A DNA stretch of 64,000 nucleotides from Epiperipatus broadwayi (Eukaryota > Onychophora > Udeonychophora > Euonychophora > Peripatidae). The stretch spans positions 4,880,751 to 4,944,750 of the forward strand of contig JAQFVV010012477.1 in NCBI GenBank assembly GCA_028023455.1. Reading direction: 5' to 3'. Both the position numbers and the translations under genes were made by a program. Every line of letters starts with the position of its first letter. Position 1 is the stretch's first letter. Below the pieces are notes generated by a model. That model did not search any database and was not told where the DNA came from. It saw nothing but the letters and a program-made list of their open reading frames with translations. This document shows, piece by piece, positions 24,665-37,274 of this stretch.

Positions 24665-25251
24665 TTAACTTTTAGACTGAAAATTTTTTTATTGCTTCAA
24701 TGACAGAATCAGCAGTAAAAATATATTCATCTTTTAATATTGGATTTGTTTGTAAAAAGCAAATTAATAATTTGTCAGATTAAGAAAGTGAACAAAAGTT
24801 TTTTCAAAAATAAATTTCTATTTATAATTATAAAAACATTATATAGCGGCAAACCTAAAAAGAACATTGGTAACCTATTAGAAAATGTTGTGTACATCAT
24901 TGATTTCTTTTTCAATTTATGTTCATGTAAAAGTAAAGAATTTTTACTAAAATCTTAACTATTTTTTTAAAATAATTATATTTTCAGCAGATTTTATCAA
25001 AATAATTTATAATATGTAAAAAAAAAATATGGAAAAATACTCTAAAATATACATTTTCATTTTGAAAATCAAGTGCTCCCTTTGATTCAAAATGAGAAGC
25101 AACAAATCAGTGGCTTATGGTATGTTTTAAGTTTTAAAAAGACTGTAAATTTGCTATGATAATGATGGTTTTAGAGTGACTTAAAGCCATGAATGAAAAT
25201 ATTCCATTGATGCACTTGCTAAACACAGCCTGAGACTGAAGTTGGTGTTAA
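24665..25251. mobile_element. piggyBac-like MITE family, worn copy
   Basis: From about 24705 to 25180 this matches 39125-39760 closely and in the same orientation, for example TTTTTTCAAAAATAAATTTC, GAAAATGTTGTGTACATCAT and CTAAAATCTTAACTATTTTT. A TTAA occurs at each proposed end, but the terminal repeats are poorly preserved and the left part appears shortened. Two neighbouring short open frames (24208-24402 and 24740-24958) have no recognisable features. Confidence 0.55.
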
Positions 25252-25259
25252 TTGTATTT

Positions 25260-26269
25260 ACTCTTGTGATGAATCTGATTTCTTATCAATTCTCAAAAGT
25301 ATCCGCTTATTGTCAAATAGCAATAATGATTAAAATATGTTTGAAAAATTGTAAAATAAATTACACATAAAAACATATTGTTTTGAATAAAATTAAATAG
25401 TTAATAAAAAAAGTAAAAAAAAAGTTTGTCTTGTATCAATTTTTTTTAAATATTTGAAATTTTTTATTAGTCATACTTTATTTTTTTTTTATGCAAATTT
25501 TAAAGCAATTTTACCTTGTTACTTTGCTTTTATGCAATTTTTGAAAATTATGGAACATATTCCACATTTTTCAAGTAAGTTAAGTCTATTTTTGTGTTTT
25601 CTTTTATGCGCATATTTTGCAGAATCTATCTACAGTATAAAATGAGACCCAGGTGTATATTAAAAAAATTGATATTTATATAGCTGTTGTAAAGAATTTA
25701 TTATTTTCTGATTATTATTTTATGGAGAATTAAAATATATAATGATTTCAACTTAATAAAAAAAAATTTAATATTATTTCTGTAATTATTGAACAACTGT
25801 TATTTAAAATATATGTCAACTATAAAATTTTACAACCAGAACTTATTTATAAATTAAATTTTATTATTTATATGGATAAATATAAATTAAAAATGTAAAA
25901 ATATTGAGAAGAATTGACATGGCCAAACTTAATTAACAAGATCTCTTATAATCAAAACATATTAAGAAACATGTATTTTTTCAAATATCTGTAACTTTGT
26001 GATTGAAATGTGATAAAAATAATTTACTGATATATGCAAAACAGTAATACCATTTTTGGCACCCTAGATAAGACATATATTTGAATCTCTCTTATTCTTT
26101 ATCTGCAAACAGACAGTAGCTGATTAGTTTCAAGCACAATGAATAAGTAAATTTAGTACATTTACTGATAAAATAAATTTAACATAAATTAAATTTTGTT
26201 TGAAACAAATTTATAGGACCTTAGAAAAAATACACACACACACATATATATATATATATGTAATATAAT
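25260..26269. other. AT-rich DNA, no gene seen
   Basis: No recognisable gene, inverted repeat or RNA structure. CA and TA dinucleotide tracts lie at 26232-26262. Confidence 0.5.
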
Positions 26270-26720
26270 GAGCATGCCTAGTAGCTCTAAGCAAATTTTT
26301 CTGATAACCGGAAGATAAAGCATTTAAAATCTCTATCTAAAATTATCCCTATCCCCAAACCAGTTTCAAGCTGATGGTTCTCCTCAGTACCTAAGATATT
26401 CAGACATTGGATACAAAATACCAACTCATATGCAGCAATTAAATAGAAAATCTGAAATTTTCAGACATCTATATATTTTTAAATCCACCATCTAACTTAA
26501 ATAGTCATATGGGAGTAAATTAAATTCAGATACATTAGATATTAATAGCTTTAGTATTATAACACTACCAAAGCCTCAAAAGCAAAACTATAATAGTAAG
26601 AAAATCAAGTCATACATCATGTGACTTAATTTGTTAAGCTTGTACTACAAATGTAATGTAATGAACACATTACATCTGTAATACAAGCTTAATAAGTTAA
26701 GTCACATGATGTATGAGTTG
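26270..26720 (-). repeat. Hammerhead-like repeat, family B copy 1, with terminal palindrome
   Basis: Related to the array at 55606-56840: shared blocks include AATCTCTATCTAAA, ATCCCCAAACCAG against ATCCCCAGACCAA, TTTTCAGACAT and CTAACTTAAATAG. Its right end is a near-perfect hairpin (26607-26717), with arms TCATACATCATGTGACTTAA and their reverse complement plus a second pair around AAGCTTGTA. The unit has no coding capacity. Confidence 0.7.
26352..26392 (-). ncRNA. Diverged hammerhead-like motif, copy B1
   Basis: On the minus strand CTGAGGA (fits CUGANGA) is followed by a poorly paired stem II region and then GAAA at 26367-26364. Stems I and III are degenerate in this copy. It is supported mainly by homology to the better-paired copies near 55.8 and 56.3 kb. 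Confidence 0.4.
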
Positions 26721-26870
26721 ATTTTCGTACTATATATATATATACTTTTGCATCATCAGCTATCTTAAAAGAAAAAAAACCCTGATAATCCATCATTATA
26801 GAAACATTATTTTTATTTAAACGTCAACAATAAGGTCTGTTTGTTATTAATATTTTTTTTAAGTGTTATA

Positions 26871-26953
26871 GCATTGGCTAGGACGTGAACCCGCAACCCG
26901 GGCAACTGCCTGCAAGTGCAAGACAGTCGCGCTGACCTCTCGACCAACAATGC
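26871..26953 (-). tRNA. tRNA-like sequence with long variable arm, probably pseudogene or SINE head
   Basis: The minus strand has a 6-bp acceptor-like stem (GCATTG at 26953-26948 with CAATGC at 26876-26871), an A-box-like TGGTCGAGAGG and a B-box-like GGTTCACGTCC. Length is 83 bases, as in Leu/Ser-type tRNAs. The anticodon-arm region instead forms an extended stem (GCGACTGTC with GGCAGTTGC), and the T-stem is poorly paired. A degenerate tRNA or tRNA-derived SINE head is more likely than a working tRNA; if read as a tRNA the anticodon would be GCA. Confidence 0.45.
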
Positions 26954-26959
26954 AAGACA

Positions 26960-27945
26960 ATATAAAATGTTTTGTTATTTAAAATCAAAGAAATGATCTC
27001 AGCATGTTACAGATAAACATTTTTGTCTATCCATGCTCATGACCTGGGTTTTGAATTAATAATGATTAAAACTTGAGAATATTTTCTATAATCTCAAACT
27101 TAAGATTTATCTTTTAGAAAATTGGCCAAAACCAAGTAAAATGGTTACCAAGATATTCTTAGACAGACATAAAGAAAAATAGGCAAACCTAGTAAGTAAT
27201 AAAATTTCTTTACTGTTATTTTATAATAGAACTATTTACAAAGTATTTATCTTGCGGTGATTAAATTGATAAAAAATGAGACTTATTTCAATTTCTTTAA
27301 TGGAAAATCTAACTCAGAATAATTTGTTTTTGAGTTTGATACCAAATCACTGCACTAAACCACACTCAAAAATATTGCAAATGTTTTTAAATATTATTAA
27401 GTTTGAGATTCATCTTTAAAAGAATTGCTACACCACCAACCTTGATGAATATCCAATATGATTGTTAAACATATAACTAGCTATTATTTGAGCTGAGGAC
27501 AAAGTTATCAAATTAATTTAATTGATAAGTATTAATTAGTATATTCTAAAAATAAACCCAAAAACAATTATAATTCTCACACAGATTATATAATCATCAG
27601 AATTCAATGTAGACAACATAATATTAGTAACAACAATTTTATTTAAATAAATATTTTAATTCTCTACTATGTTGAAGAAAAAAAACTTTCTATAGGTATC
27701 CAGAAAATGATAATTGTCTTTACATTAGCAATATCTAAGGAAATGTTTTTTTCATTTTTATAAATAAAGTTTCTGTTTTGTAAAGTATATCTGATATTAT
27801 TTAATGATATCAGAGGTCAATATTAATCATTCACACTATTTTTCAATATGTCCACAAATTATAATAAAAATCTAATTCTTAATGTTAATATGAGTAATTT
27901 CGGACATTCTGAAAAATTTTATAAGATGAATATTAATATGTGAAG
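26960..27945. other. AT-rich DNA, no gene seen
   Basis: Nothing recognisable before the 3' end of the minus-strand LINE. Confidence 0.5.
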
Positions 27946-30774
27946 TGATATGATTTGATGCACTGTGACTTTTCCTTGTATAGAGTCAGGAATCTCAGCC
28001 TCTGTGTCCAGAGAAACCTGTTAAGCACTTTATCTTCCCTTTCCATTTCCAAAACCTAAGTTTTCTCATATTCTTCTCTATCCCCCTCCATCCCATTTTC
28101 ACAACATAATTTTTGTCAACTCTATAGCCTTTATATCTAGAGCCCCCTTATATTTCCCCAAACCCATAATATAAACCAATAACCCATTTTCTATATAATA
28201 ACTTTCTTTATATTTATTCTTCTACAACTTCATTATGTGTACCCTTTCTGCTTGTGGGCATTTACATTCAATTAGCAGATGCCTAATATTTTCTCTGCCT
28301 TCCTAATACAACTTGCACACTAAATAACCCACATTTTTCATTTATGTGTATATTTCCTTATTGCTAAAGATCCTGTCCAAGCTTTAAACAGTATACAATT
28401 TTCCTTGCTACTATCATAAATTAACTCATACCCAATATTCCGTGTACTTCTATATTTATTTAAACTCTTTTTACTTTTCATACTAGCTCTCCATCTCTCC
28501 AACTCCTTATTCTTTATTAATGCATCTATTCTTCTATCCCATGTCTTACCACTATAATACTCAACAATGCTTCTAAAACAAACATCCCATCATTTGTATA
28601 AGTATATTGACATAAATTTTTTGTCCAAATCTTCTGCATACCAGACTACCTTTCTCACCCATCTTATTTTCTGTCCTTTACACTTAACACAAATAAATAT
28701 TATTTTGGCTATTCTCTTATTATCCATAAACTGAAACCTACTGAACACTTTTATTTTAATTTTTGCATCTCTTATATAAAAACATGACCATTCCATTTGT
28801 CTTTGAATTGCCTTCTTTGCTGTTGACACATCTGCATCTAATGCATGTCTTCTTACTTTTCTTTGTACTTTTTCTATGTAATGTAATACCCCTTTATTAA
28901 CAAAATGCACTCCTTTCTATACAATTCTAGCTACATTATACTTATTATATGAAAACACTGTTAATTTATTTATCAATTTCTTTCTTTTCTTTGCTTCCCA
29001 TTCATCCAAGCAATTTTTATGATTACTTAAAACAATTCCTGAATAATTATACCTATTTATAATACAACTTTATATCTCCCAATAAAAATTCCTTTGTCTT
29101 CCCTTCCCCAGTATTAATCATCATTATTTTTGATTTTTTCCTCACTAAATTCATCTCTTTACCCACCCTTGCACACATCCTCAGCATAATTTCTATATTT
29201 TCCCTTCTTTCTGTGCACAAGAAGACATCATCCACAAATAAAAGACCTGATAATGCACACACTCCCTTGCCACCTATTAATGCTATTTTTATCCCTCTTC
29301 TTAGTCTTTCTATTGCTCTCTTCATTTCTTTCAAATACAACAAACACAAAATAAGTGACATAGGGGATCATTGCCTTAGTTCCATTTCATTTTTAAGTTT
29401 AACTGATTCTATATTCCACAATTGATATGTATAGTAATTATTTTCATATAATCTTATAATAATATCCACTAAAGCCCCATCCATTCTCAAATTTACTAAC
29501 CTTACCCATAATCTATTTCTATTTATTCTATCATATGCCTTTTCTATATTTATAAAAAAACATATATAACTGTCTACCCACATTTCTATTCATATCTATA
29601 AGCTTTGTAACTACAAATAAATTATCTCCTATATAACTATCTGATTGAAAACCTCCTTGCATTTCTCTCACTATATTATTTTTTTCATCCATTTTGTGAC
29701 CTTTCCAGCCATCATATATGTGAAAACTTTATATAACACTGATGTTACTGCTATTGATCTATAATTATTTAACTTTCTAAGATCCTTATCCATTACTTTA
29801 AGTAATGATCTTACTCTTGTGTTACTCCAACTATCCAGAAAATATCTCTTCTCTGCCATTTCATTAAAACATGATAATAAATTTAATTTTGCCCTTTGTC
29901 CTAAATTCATTACTTTTGCTACCCATCCATCTAAACATCTTGCCTTTCCACTTTTTAATTTTTTCCCTGACTCATTCAGTTTATTTTCTGTAAACCCTAA
30001 TATTTCTATTACTATATGCTTTTATATTTGTTATCACCTCTGTCCTTCACATCTAACATCTTTTCTATAACCATTATATACTTATTTAAGATTGTCTCTA
30101 ATTCTTTTCTAGAGCTACACTCTATTCCCTCATTATCTAGTAATATTATTTCTCTCTCCTCTACATTCTTTTTAATGTATTTCCAATTTTTTTACTCCCA
30201 TTTCTTCCACTTTTATAAATATCCTTCAGCAATTTGCTATTCAATTTCATTTTCTCTATATAATTATCTATTTTAGATAATATCTTTTTTTAAATACTTT
30301 TCCCATTTAACATTAACATCTTTTTCACTTTCTTTGTTTTTAATAGCACACTTATATTCTCTGCATCCTTCCCCCCTCTCTTTTGGACTTTTACTAACTC
30401 TAACTTTCCTATTACTTTTATTTTTTTGAATATTTTTACCCCAAACTCCATTTTCCACTTTTTCTACTTTACTACAACAGTTCTTATATTCACCCCAACC
30501 AACTCTTTTATAGTTTCTTCACTTTTTATTTTATATTTTTCTAACTTAGTCTTATCATTCATTCTCCATCCACATCTTTTACTATCCTTTTTACTTTTAT
30601 TACTATTTTCCATCACATTACTAACCATTTCTATTATAAAGAAATTATGATCAATATTACATACTCTCTTCATTATCAAACACTTTAATTTTTTATACTT
30701 TATTTATTCACTCTTTCTCTACTAATACACAATCTACCATGTGGCATGTATTATTTTTTAGACCACATGTATTG

Positions 30775-31345
30775 TCCCTCATAAATATATGACAAGTTTC
30801 CTGCTGAGTCTTATGACCAGCAAGAAATAAATGAACAAAGGCAGAATTGAGATGCTAAGATTATAGTTTAATACGGTTAAATTCAACTATATACATAGCC
30901 TATTATAAGGCAAAATAAAATAATTAAAACTCAGAACATATTCGGAACATATTCAGAACATTTCAAAACATCAGAACAATTAGAACAGGTTATGAGGGTT
31001 TATATACCCCTCAAGACTTCTGGAGTCTTTTGCATTCCTAACCATATATGGTGTTTTCACTTACGTTTTTACATCCACACAGTATTTTCTCGTTTCTCAC
31101 CATATATGGTATTTTACATAGTTTTCTGACCCTATAAGGTCAGCTAAGCTTTCTATTATTATACAACTGTCTATGATTTAATAACATTGTAATTTTTACA
31201 CATTGTTATACTTAATTACTATACAGTTATTTTACATTTTTATTTATACATTACTTTTATTCTACATTTACATATTCATTATATTTATACAATTATTATT
31301 ATTTACATATTCATTATACATTACGTGTTTATACCTTGACCTTGA
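30775..31345 (-). mobile_element. LTR-like insertion inside the LINE endonuclease
   Basis: Endonuclease homology stops at about 31345 and resumes at about 30770. The intervening segment is non-coding. On the minus strand it contains a TATA-box-like GGGGTATATAAACCCTC with upstream repeated ACCATATATGG motifs, as expected of a promoter-bearing solo LTR. Flanking bases AACACGT and ATACATGT resemble each other but do not prove a target duplication. Exact ends, and whether they are TG...CA, could not be fixed. Confidence 0.45.
31042..31109. promoter_or_regulatory. Pair of CArG-box motifs (CCATATATGG)
   Basis: CCATATATGG occurs exactly at 31042-31051 and again at 31100-31109, inside the LTR-like insertion and upstream (minus strand) of its TATA-like box. 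This palindrome fits CC(A/T)6GG, the SRF/MADS-box binding consensus. In AT-rich DNA a single chance occurrence is plausible; two 58 bases apart in matching context are more suggestive. Confidence 0.4.
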
Positions 31346-32069
31346 GTACTGCATTTCCAATGCTCAAATTCACTCTCTAATAAAAAATTCTTCAAAAACT
31401 GTCCATTCTTGTTATCTATATCATTGATTTTTTTAATATGCCCATTCATATTCCCTATTTTCTTCCCCTTTTCTTTAAAACTCTATACATCCTTAACTAG
31501 GCAGTCACATATGCTACTGTTCCACTCCATTATAGTTTGATCTATTTCCAGTGGCTATATATACTATAGCACCATCCACTCTTGTTTTTTTAACCATATC
31601 TCAAACCACAAAATGTTCTTGACATTTAACAGTATTTAAATATTTTTTGACATAACTCCTATATCTCTGCCCCTTTTTTCTTTTCCCTTTATACCCTGTC
31701 ATAACAAGTCTTCAAGTATATATATTCTTTTTCTCTTAGATGTTTCCACTACTGCTAGTACCTCAAGCTCTTCATTTTTAACTGCTTTGTTTAATTTCAC
31801 CCATTTTTCTGGTCATTTACCACATTGCATATTCAAATATCCAATTTTAACAATTTCAACTTTCCTAACTACTCTTTTATAAATTTTTTTTGATTCCTTT
31901 TTTTCCATTACATTTATAAATAACTTGCTTACCATTAATTTTACAGATCCATTCCCTCTCCACATCTACATTTATATCTAAATCAGCTATTCTTTGATTA
32001 TTTCTTACATCCCATTCATTCTTCTTCTTTCTGATAACATTGCCACTTACCCCCCCTTTATAAGTTTCC

Positions 32070-33015
32070 CAAACTTTATTTTTTATAAATTAAACTCCCT
32101 AAAACTTCACTTCCTTGTTTTTGTAAGTGCAATTCATCTTTAGTATATAATTTCCTCTTCTAATAAAAATATCCCACACATCTACAAACATAACATCATT
32201 TCTCTCACATAATTTTTTCAATCTATCATTTATAGAACATCCCTATATAACATATACCTCTTGTCAAATATAATAATCCAACTATTCCTACTCTTCTTTT
32301 AAACTTACTCAAATTCCTAATTAATTCTATATACTCATCCATTACTCTCACTAATGGCTTGACACATTATTAGTCCCTACCATAACATACACATCTCTGC
32401 TGCCTTGTTTCTTTATCATACCTGTAACATCCTTAATTCTAGATACAGGCAAACATACTCTTACATACCTGTTTCTATTATCCCTTGCAATTATATCTCT
32501 ACATTCTCTAATTAGTGAATCCTCTATCAATACTGCCTCATAGTCTACTTTCCTATTTCATCCATAACATTCTCTACCAACTTTTGGTCTTTATCTACTT
32601 CTTCCTTATCGTTCCTTGTCAGTAATTTCATTATCTGCTCACACTTTACCTCTAATGATTTTAATTTTGCTTCTACATCCTTTATTTCTTCTTTTATCTT
32701 ACTTATTCTTTGGCTAACCTAATCCATTGCACTACTAATTTTTTCATACATATCTCTTGTCACTCTATCTTCTTCAATTACACTTTGTTCCATTTCTCCT
32801 GACTCTGCCTTTAAACTATCTACACTTAGAAACCATGTTTTCACCTGTTTTATCACATTTACTGTTTACATAACCATAAACCTGTTACATCCTCCCTAGT
32901 CTCATTTAAGCATTTCAAGTGATAAATTTCATCGCATATGGTACACTCTACCACAGCATACCTATTTTCTTTTTGATCATTATAAATGCATTGTGGGATG
33001 CAAATGCAATCCATA
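32070..33015 (-). pseudogene. LINE ORF1 remnant: PHD finger, coiled coil, SGNH esterase
   Basis: On the minus strand a PHD-type zinc finger comes first (33015-32850): a Cys cluster ending IPQC, then VECTICDEIYHLKCL and WLCK. A heptad-rich segment follows (about 32800-32580; IKEEIKDVEAKLKSLE). A GDSL/SGNH hydrolase then shows VLIEDSLIRE (GDSL block degraded to EDS), YVMVGTNN (GTND block) and, near 32190-32100, FVDVWDIFIRRGNY with a degraded final Asp-x-x-His block. Such esterases are known in ORF1 of CR1/L2-like LINEs. Stops, for example after GTNNVSSH, break the frame. Catalytic residues are partly lost. Confidence 0.75.
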
Positions 33016-33209
33016 TTTCTTATTTTTCAAGTCACCTACTCTATATTTAACTTTGTGCTTCTTCTCCTACTCTTCAAACTCCTTTACACAAAAAGAGAAA
33101 ATCTTTACTTTCTTTCAATTGCGATTGATAAACACATTTTCCTGACTTCAGGCTTCAAAATATCTTTTTTCTCAAATAAATCATTTCCTTTCTTACATTA
33201 AAAAAATTC

Positions 33210-35574
33210 TTTAGTAGCAAACTTACTAAAAACCTATTTATTTAAATCCTGCTCTGCTACCTATTATAAATATGTGTAATGAATAAATATTAAGTATAGA
33301 ACTTATTAACTTTCTATTCACTCAGCTTTAAGGATATCTTCAGATTAGTTTTCAGCTTAAGCTTTTTGTCATTAAGAAGTTTTGAATGTAGATCTAATGC
33401 ACGTGAAATTTCTTGTTTTTTTTTTTTAGATTATATACACCTTTTATTCAAGAGCTTATTTTTATTCATTTTTGTGCTATCAAGTTTGCAACTTGATATT
33501 CATAATCATACTAATGCTATGTTTAAATCCAAACCAACTTGTTTACATAGTTATATAGATCTAACACCAATTCAATATCTATATCTCTTGATGTGTCCAG
33601 TTTTCTAACAACTCTAGTTAGTTTACTTAATACAGACTTTAAAATAATTAAACTAATAAAGATTTGGAAAGCCAGATTGATAAATTACAATAATTGTTCA
33701 TGAATATTCAATTAAAACTAAAATTCCAGAAAAAAAAAAAAGATTTTATTTAATAAATGCTAAAAAATCATTTATTACTAATGTAATAAAAATCATGTTT
33801 AACCGGTACTTCAGTTTCGTAACAATAAATATAAAAGGACAGGTAAGTATTTCTAATACGAACGTATTTTTAAATATTTTACTTCCATCTATAATAAATT
33901 GATAACAAAAAATAAAGAAAATTTAAAAACAGTAAAAAACCTAAGAACCTATTATACAAATTGATATATATAAGATTTAAATCCTTAAATTTGTTTTGGA
34001 AGGTACAATAGTCGTTAATTGTTGGCGGAACGTAATTCAAATAATTTATAATAAATATATTGAAGTATTGTTGTAGAATTCGTGAGTGTAAATGAGAGTG
34101 AACTTATTTTAATACAAATAAATTGTTTACCAAACTTTTACTCTTCTTCGTAATTGTATATTAATTATGACGACAATATCATTAATGAAAAGTTTGAAAT
34201 CCATTTGGTTGAATTATATAATTTATATTGATTATTATGTTGGCATTATCTATATTAAGTAGGGTTTTTTTCTGGGTAAATGTACACACAAGAAAACTCC
34301 CACTTAATATGGTTAATGAATAATATTAGCATATTCATGTATGTATCCTCCTTCCCGCTTGAATATTTGTCTGTCTGTTTATATTCCCATGTATTCTAAT
34401 ATATTCACATAGTCAATGCAAATACGCGAGAGCTCACACATGTGTAAAACATCTCTTTAAAATTCAATATACTCACACACACATTTATAAAATAAAATAA
34501 TATATATGATTTTTATTTTCATATTTATATTTCAAATATTGATATTTATGAGGGAAAAGGTTTATAGAATCTAAATAGAAAATGAAAGAATAGCTAAAAC
34601 GTGTTATGTCACAGTTTATTAAAATCTATGACACAATGCTTTTAATAACAAATAGTAAAACAAACAATAACAACTAAAAATAATAAATTAGCTGCAACAA
34701 AAACAATATATACATGTGAGAGATAATTTTTTAAAAAAGTTGTGAATATATTTTAATAATTTGTAGATATTAAACAATTCTGTTTACGGCTCATTATAAT
34801 TGTTAATTTTTTTTTCAATAATTGTATTTGCAAATTTTTTTAACACTTTTTTTTTTATTGATTAATTATGATAATTTTATCTCAGCTTTAAATAATTTAA
34901 TTCTATTTAGTATTACACATCAAATTGCGCATTTAAATAGATCTTTTTGGAAAGTTTTTGAACAAAAACACCTTTCTCTTTAGCAAATTAAATGGATTAA
35001 TTGATAAATTACGATTAACATACAAATTTTAATTATATTCCTCTCTAATGCTGTTTATCTGTAGTTTATATAATTAATTTAAATATTTTATTTTATAAAT
35101 AAATTATCGCCTGAATATATTACTTTATTATTATGTGTATTAAAACTAATTATTTATTTAGTGAACGTTATGAAAAAGTAAATTTTTAATGGAGTATGTA
35201 GTTAATATGATTTCCCACTAAAACATAATTACAGATCTGTTTTCCCTCACTTTAAGATATCAGCTATAATATTTTTAGCTTAACATTTTTTTTTAAAGTT
35301 AAAGCTACAAATAGAAAAAAAAAAACAACTTTTATTTAAATTTCTCTCTTAAGGCTTATGCACACATGCATATACCACACAATATCAAAACGATTATAAA
35401 TACAATATATAATGTACTAATTATTATCTAAACTTAACAATATTTGAAAAGAGTTATGAAATTTATATAGTATTTAATAATTTACGCATATGCATAAGCA
35501 CACACTTATGCGTACAAATTATATAGAGGGAATAACAAGTAAATTTTTTTAGAAAGCATTTTTTATGTGTCAAA
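33210..35574. other. AT-rich DNA, no gene seen
   Basis: An 80-residue frame at 33366-33608 is hydrophobic and AT-driven. A strong isolated splice-donor-like AGGTAAGTA at 33840 has no convincing exon before it. Nothing else was recognised. Confidence 0.45.
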
Positions 35575-35646
35575 TGCGTTGACCGGAAAGCGAACCTGGG
35601 CCAGCTGCTTGGAAGGCAGCTATGCTAACCACTAGTTCACTAACGA
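35575..35646 (-). tRNA. Degenerate tRNA-Gly(TCC), probable pseudogene
   Basis: The minus strand closely follows metazoan tRNA-Gly(TCC): TAGTGGTTAGCATAGCTGCC, anticodon arm GCTGC-CTTCCAA-GCAGC with a perfect 5-bp stem and anticodon TCC, then GGCCCAGGTTCG. The acceptor stem has two mismatches and its first base is T instead of G, and the T-stem is impaired. It is probably a pseudogene or a tRNA-derived retroposon rather than a working tRNA. Confidence 0.75.
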
Positions 35647-37274
35647 TTGAGTAAAAAGCATTTATTTTCATCCATTACTTTTTAATAAATACAAAAGTAT
35701 TTATTAAGCATTTTTTATTAAGCTAAAAATTGTTCGATTTTTATTTAATCTTAGATTAAGACTTTAACTCTTTAAATAACATATACATTTCACCAAAAAA
35801 AAAAAAAAAATTCCAGACTTTTTTTCTGATTGTATCGTTGAAACGAAAATTTCTTATTTCAAATTTTCATTCTCCAATTTTTTGATATATATATATATGA
35901 TTTCAATAAATGAAATTAATCTAAAAAATAAATATTAATTTTTCAAGTAAACAAAAACAACTAATATATAGAAAATAATTAAAAGTCGGTTGTCGAAACA
36001 AAAACTTTCGTTTTAAACTTCATGCTGTCAAAATATTAATATTTTGGAATAAATAAATATATAATTCTTCCAAAATTTAATCTAGGATTGTAATTTGGGC
36101 AACTACCATTAAAATATATATTCCAATAAGCTCATTTTTATTTGAATATCCATTTGGAAGGAAGTTTTTTTTTTCTTTTTATATTTTTATAATTTTGTTA
36201 CTGGTAGTAAATCCTAAATAAGTTCTCTTGAATTACATAATTCCTTTTTACTGCAAATTAGTATACAACTAATTTGGATTTTTAATTTTGAATATGAAGC
36301 ATCTTTTAAAATTAATGCAGTAATTGGTTGTATGGATTTTGTTATTATTTCTTGTCTTCAAAGAATTATAATGGATTTCATTATCCATCTGTGCACTATC
36401 AATATAATATTTTTTTATTAAGAAAGCTTATTTTAACACTCATGATATTTTTTCAAGCATTTTCTTTTAAAATAACAATAATGGTTTTTTGTTTCAGTAA
36501 TATCATATATACTTAGTGCTACATGTTTACATTAACAAAAACATTCAATTCTGAAATTTAAAATAGTATATGTTCTAAAGTAAAAAATAAATAAATATTA
36601 CTTTAGAATTTTGTTCTTCAAAATATATTTTAACCCAGAGAGAAAATAAACAATTATTTTTCTCCTTTTTGAAATAAAAATGATATTGATCAATAATATT
36701 TTTTTATTCTTTAGCTAATTAGATATGCATAGATTTTAAAAATTATTTATTAATTATAGGGAAAGCAAATGTTTCTTACCCATATACAAAAGAAGAAATG
36801 TCTTTTATAATAACTTTTTTTTAAAAAAATATTATAATCAACAAATGAAAAAAAAAATTTTTTATCATTATTATCAGAAATATTAACTATTTTGTTTTAT
36901 AAATTGATAAAATAATTATCCAATTATTATGTATGCAAATGCACATTAATCATATCTTCAATTATTAAACATATCTAAAAAGCATTTATATAATTAAATT
37001 ACTACATCTGGGATATAGGTTAAAGTGCAAAAAAAAACCCTGTTAATTTTAATAAGCTACTTTAAAATGAACATAGGTTCAATATAGATAATGGATACAA
37101 TCTTCTTTTTTTCCCCTTTGGATTATTGTGACAAGATTGAGTTATAAAAGAAAGATGCACTGACAAAAACAAAATATCTGAAAATATATATTACAGTACA
37201 ATAAATTGTATATTCCTCCACAAAATGTTAAAAGTATATGAAACCAGTCATTATCTTCTATGAGAGTGGTGTAG
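35647..37274. other. AT-rich DNA, no gene seen
   Basis: No recognisable gene or element; short hydrophobic frames only. Confidence 0.5.

Larger units (their letters stand above)
28590..31850 (-). pseudogene. LINE ORF2 remnant: APE endonuclease + reverse transcriptase
   Basis: ORF2 nicks the target and reverse-transcribes the element RNA. In order on the minus strand, the endonuclease has YLNMQ and VVET (near 31840-31750), GNMNGHIKK (near 31440, where GDFN is usual), the block TCHMVDCVLV (near 30730) and NIDHNF (near 30650). The RT follows with NYRSIAVTSVLYKVF (29671-29910), the catalytic box FINIEKAYDRIN (29368-29583) and GLLFVDDVFLC (29053-29361), then a C-terminal region at 28590-28910. 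Frames change several times and stops intervene. The endonuclease is also split by about 570 bp of foreign sequence at 30775-31345. Confidence 0.8.
27950..33015 (-). mobile_element. LINE with PHD/SGNH ORF1 and APE-RT ORF2 (CR1/L2-like), decayed
   Basis: Reading the minus strand, remains of an ORF1 (33015 to about 32070) are followed by an apurinic-type endonuclease and reverse transcriptase (about 31850 to 28590) and a 3' UTR ending near 27950. An esterase-type ORF1 is known from CR1/L2-group LINEs, so I place it there. The 3' end recurs as a truncated copy at 15068-15215. Many stops and frameshifts make it inactive. An unrelated LTR-like segment interrupts the endonuclease. Confidence 0.8.

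Noticed and set aside
33780-33850. Possible microexon before the donor-like AGGTAAGTA at 33840
   Set aside because: Only about ten codons could be made between a weak acceptor and the donor, with no recognisable protein similarity.
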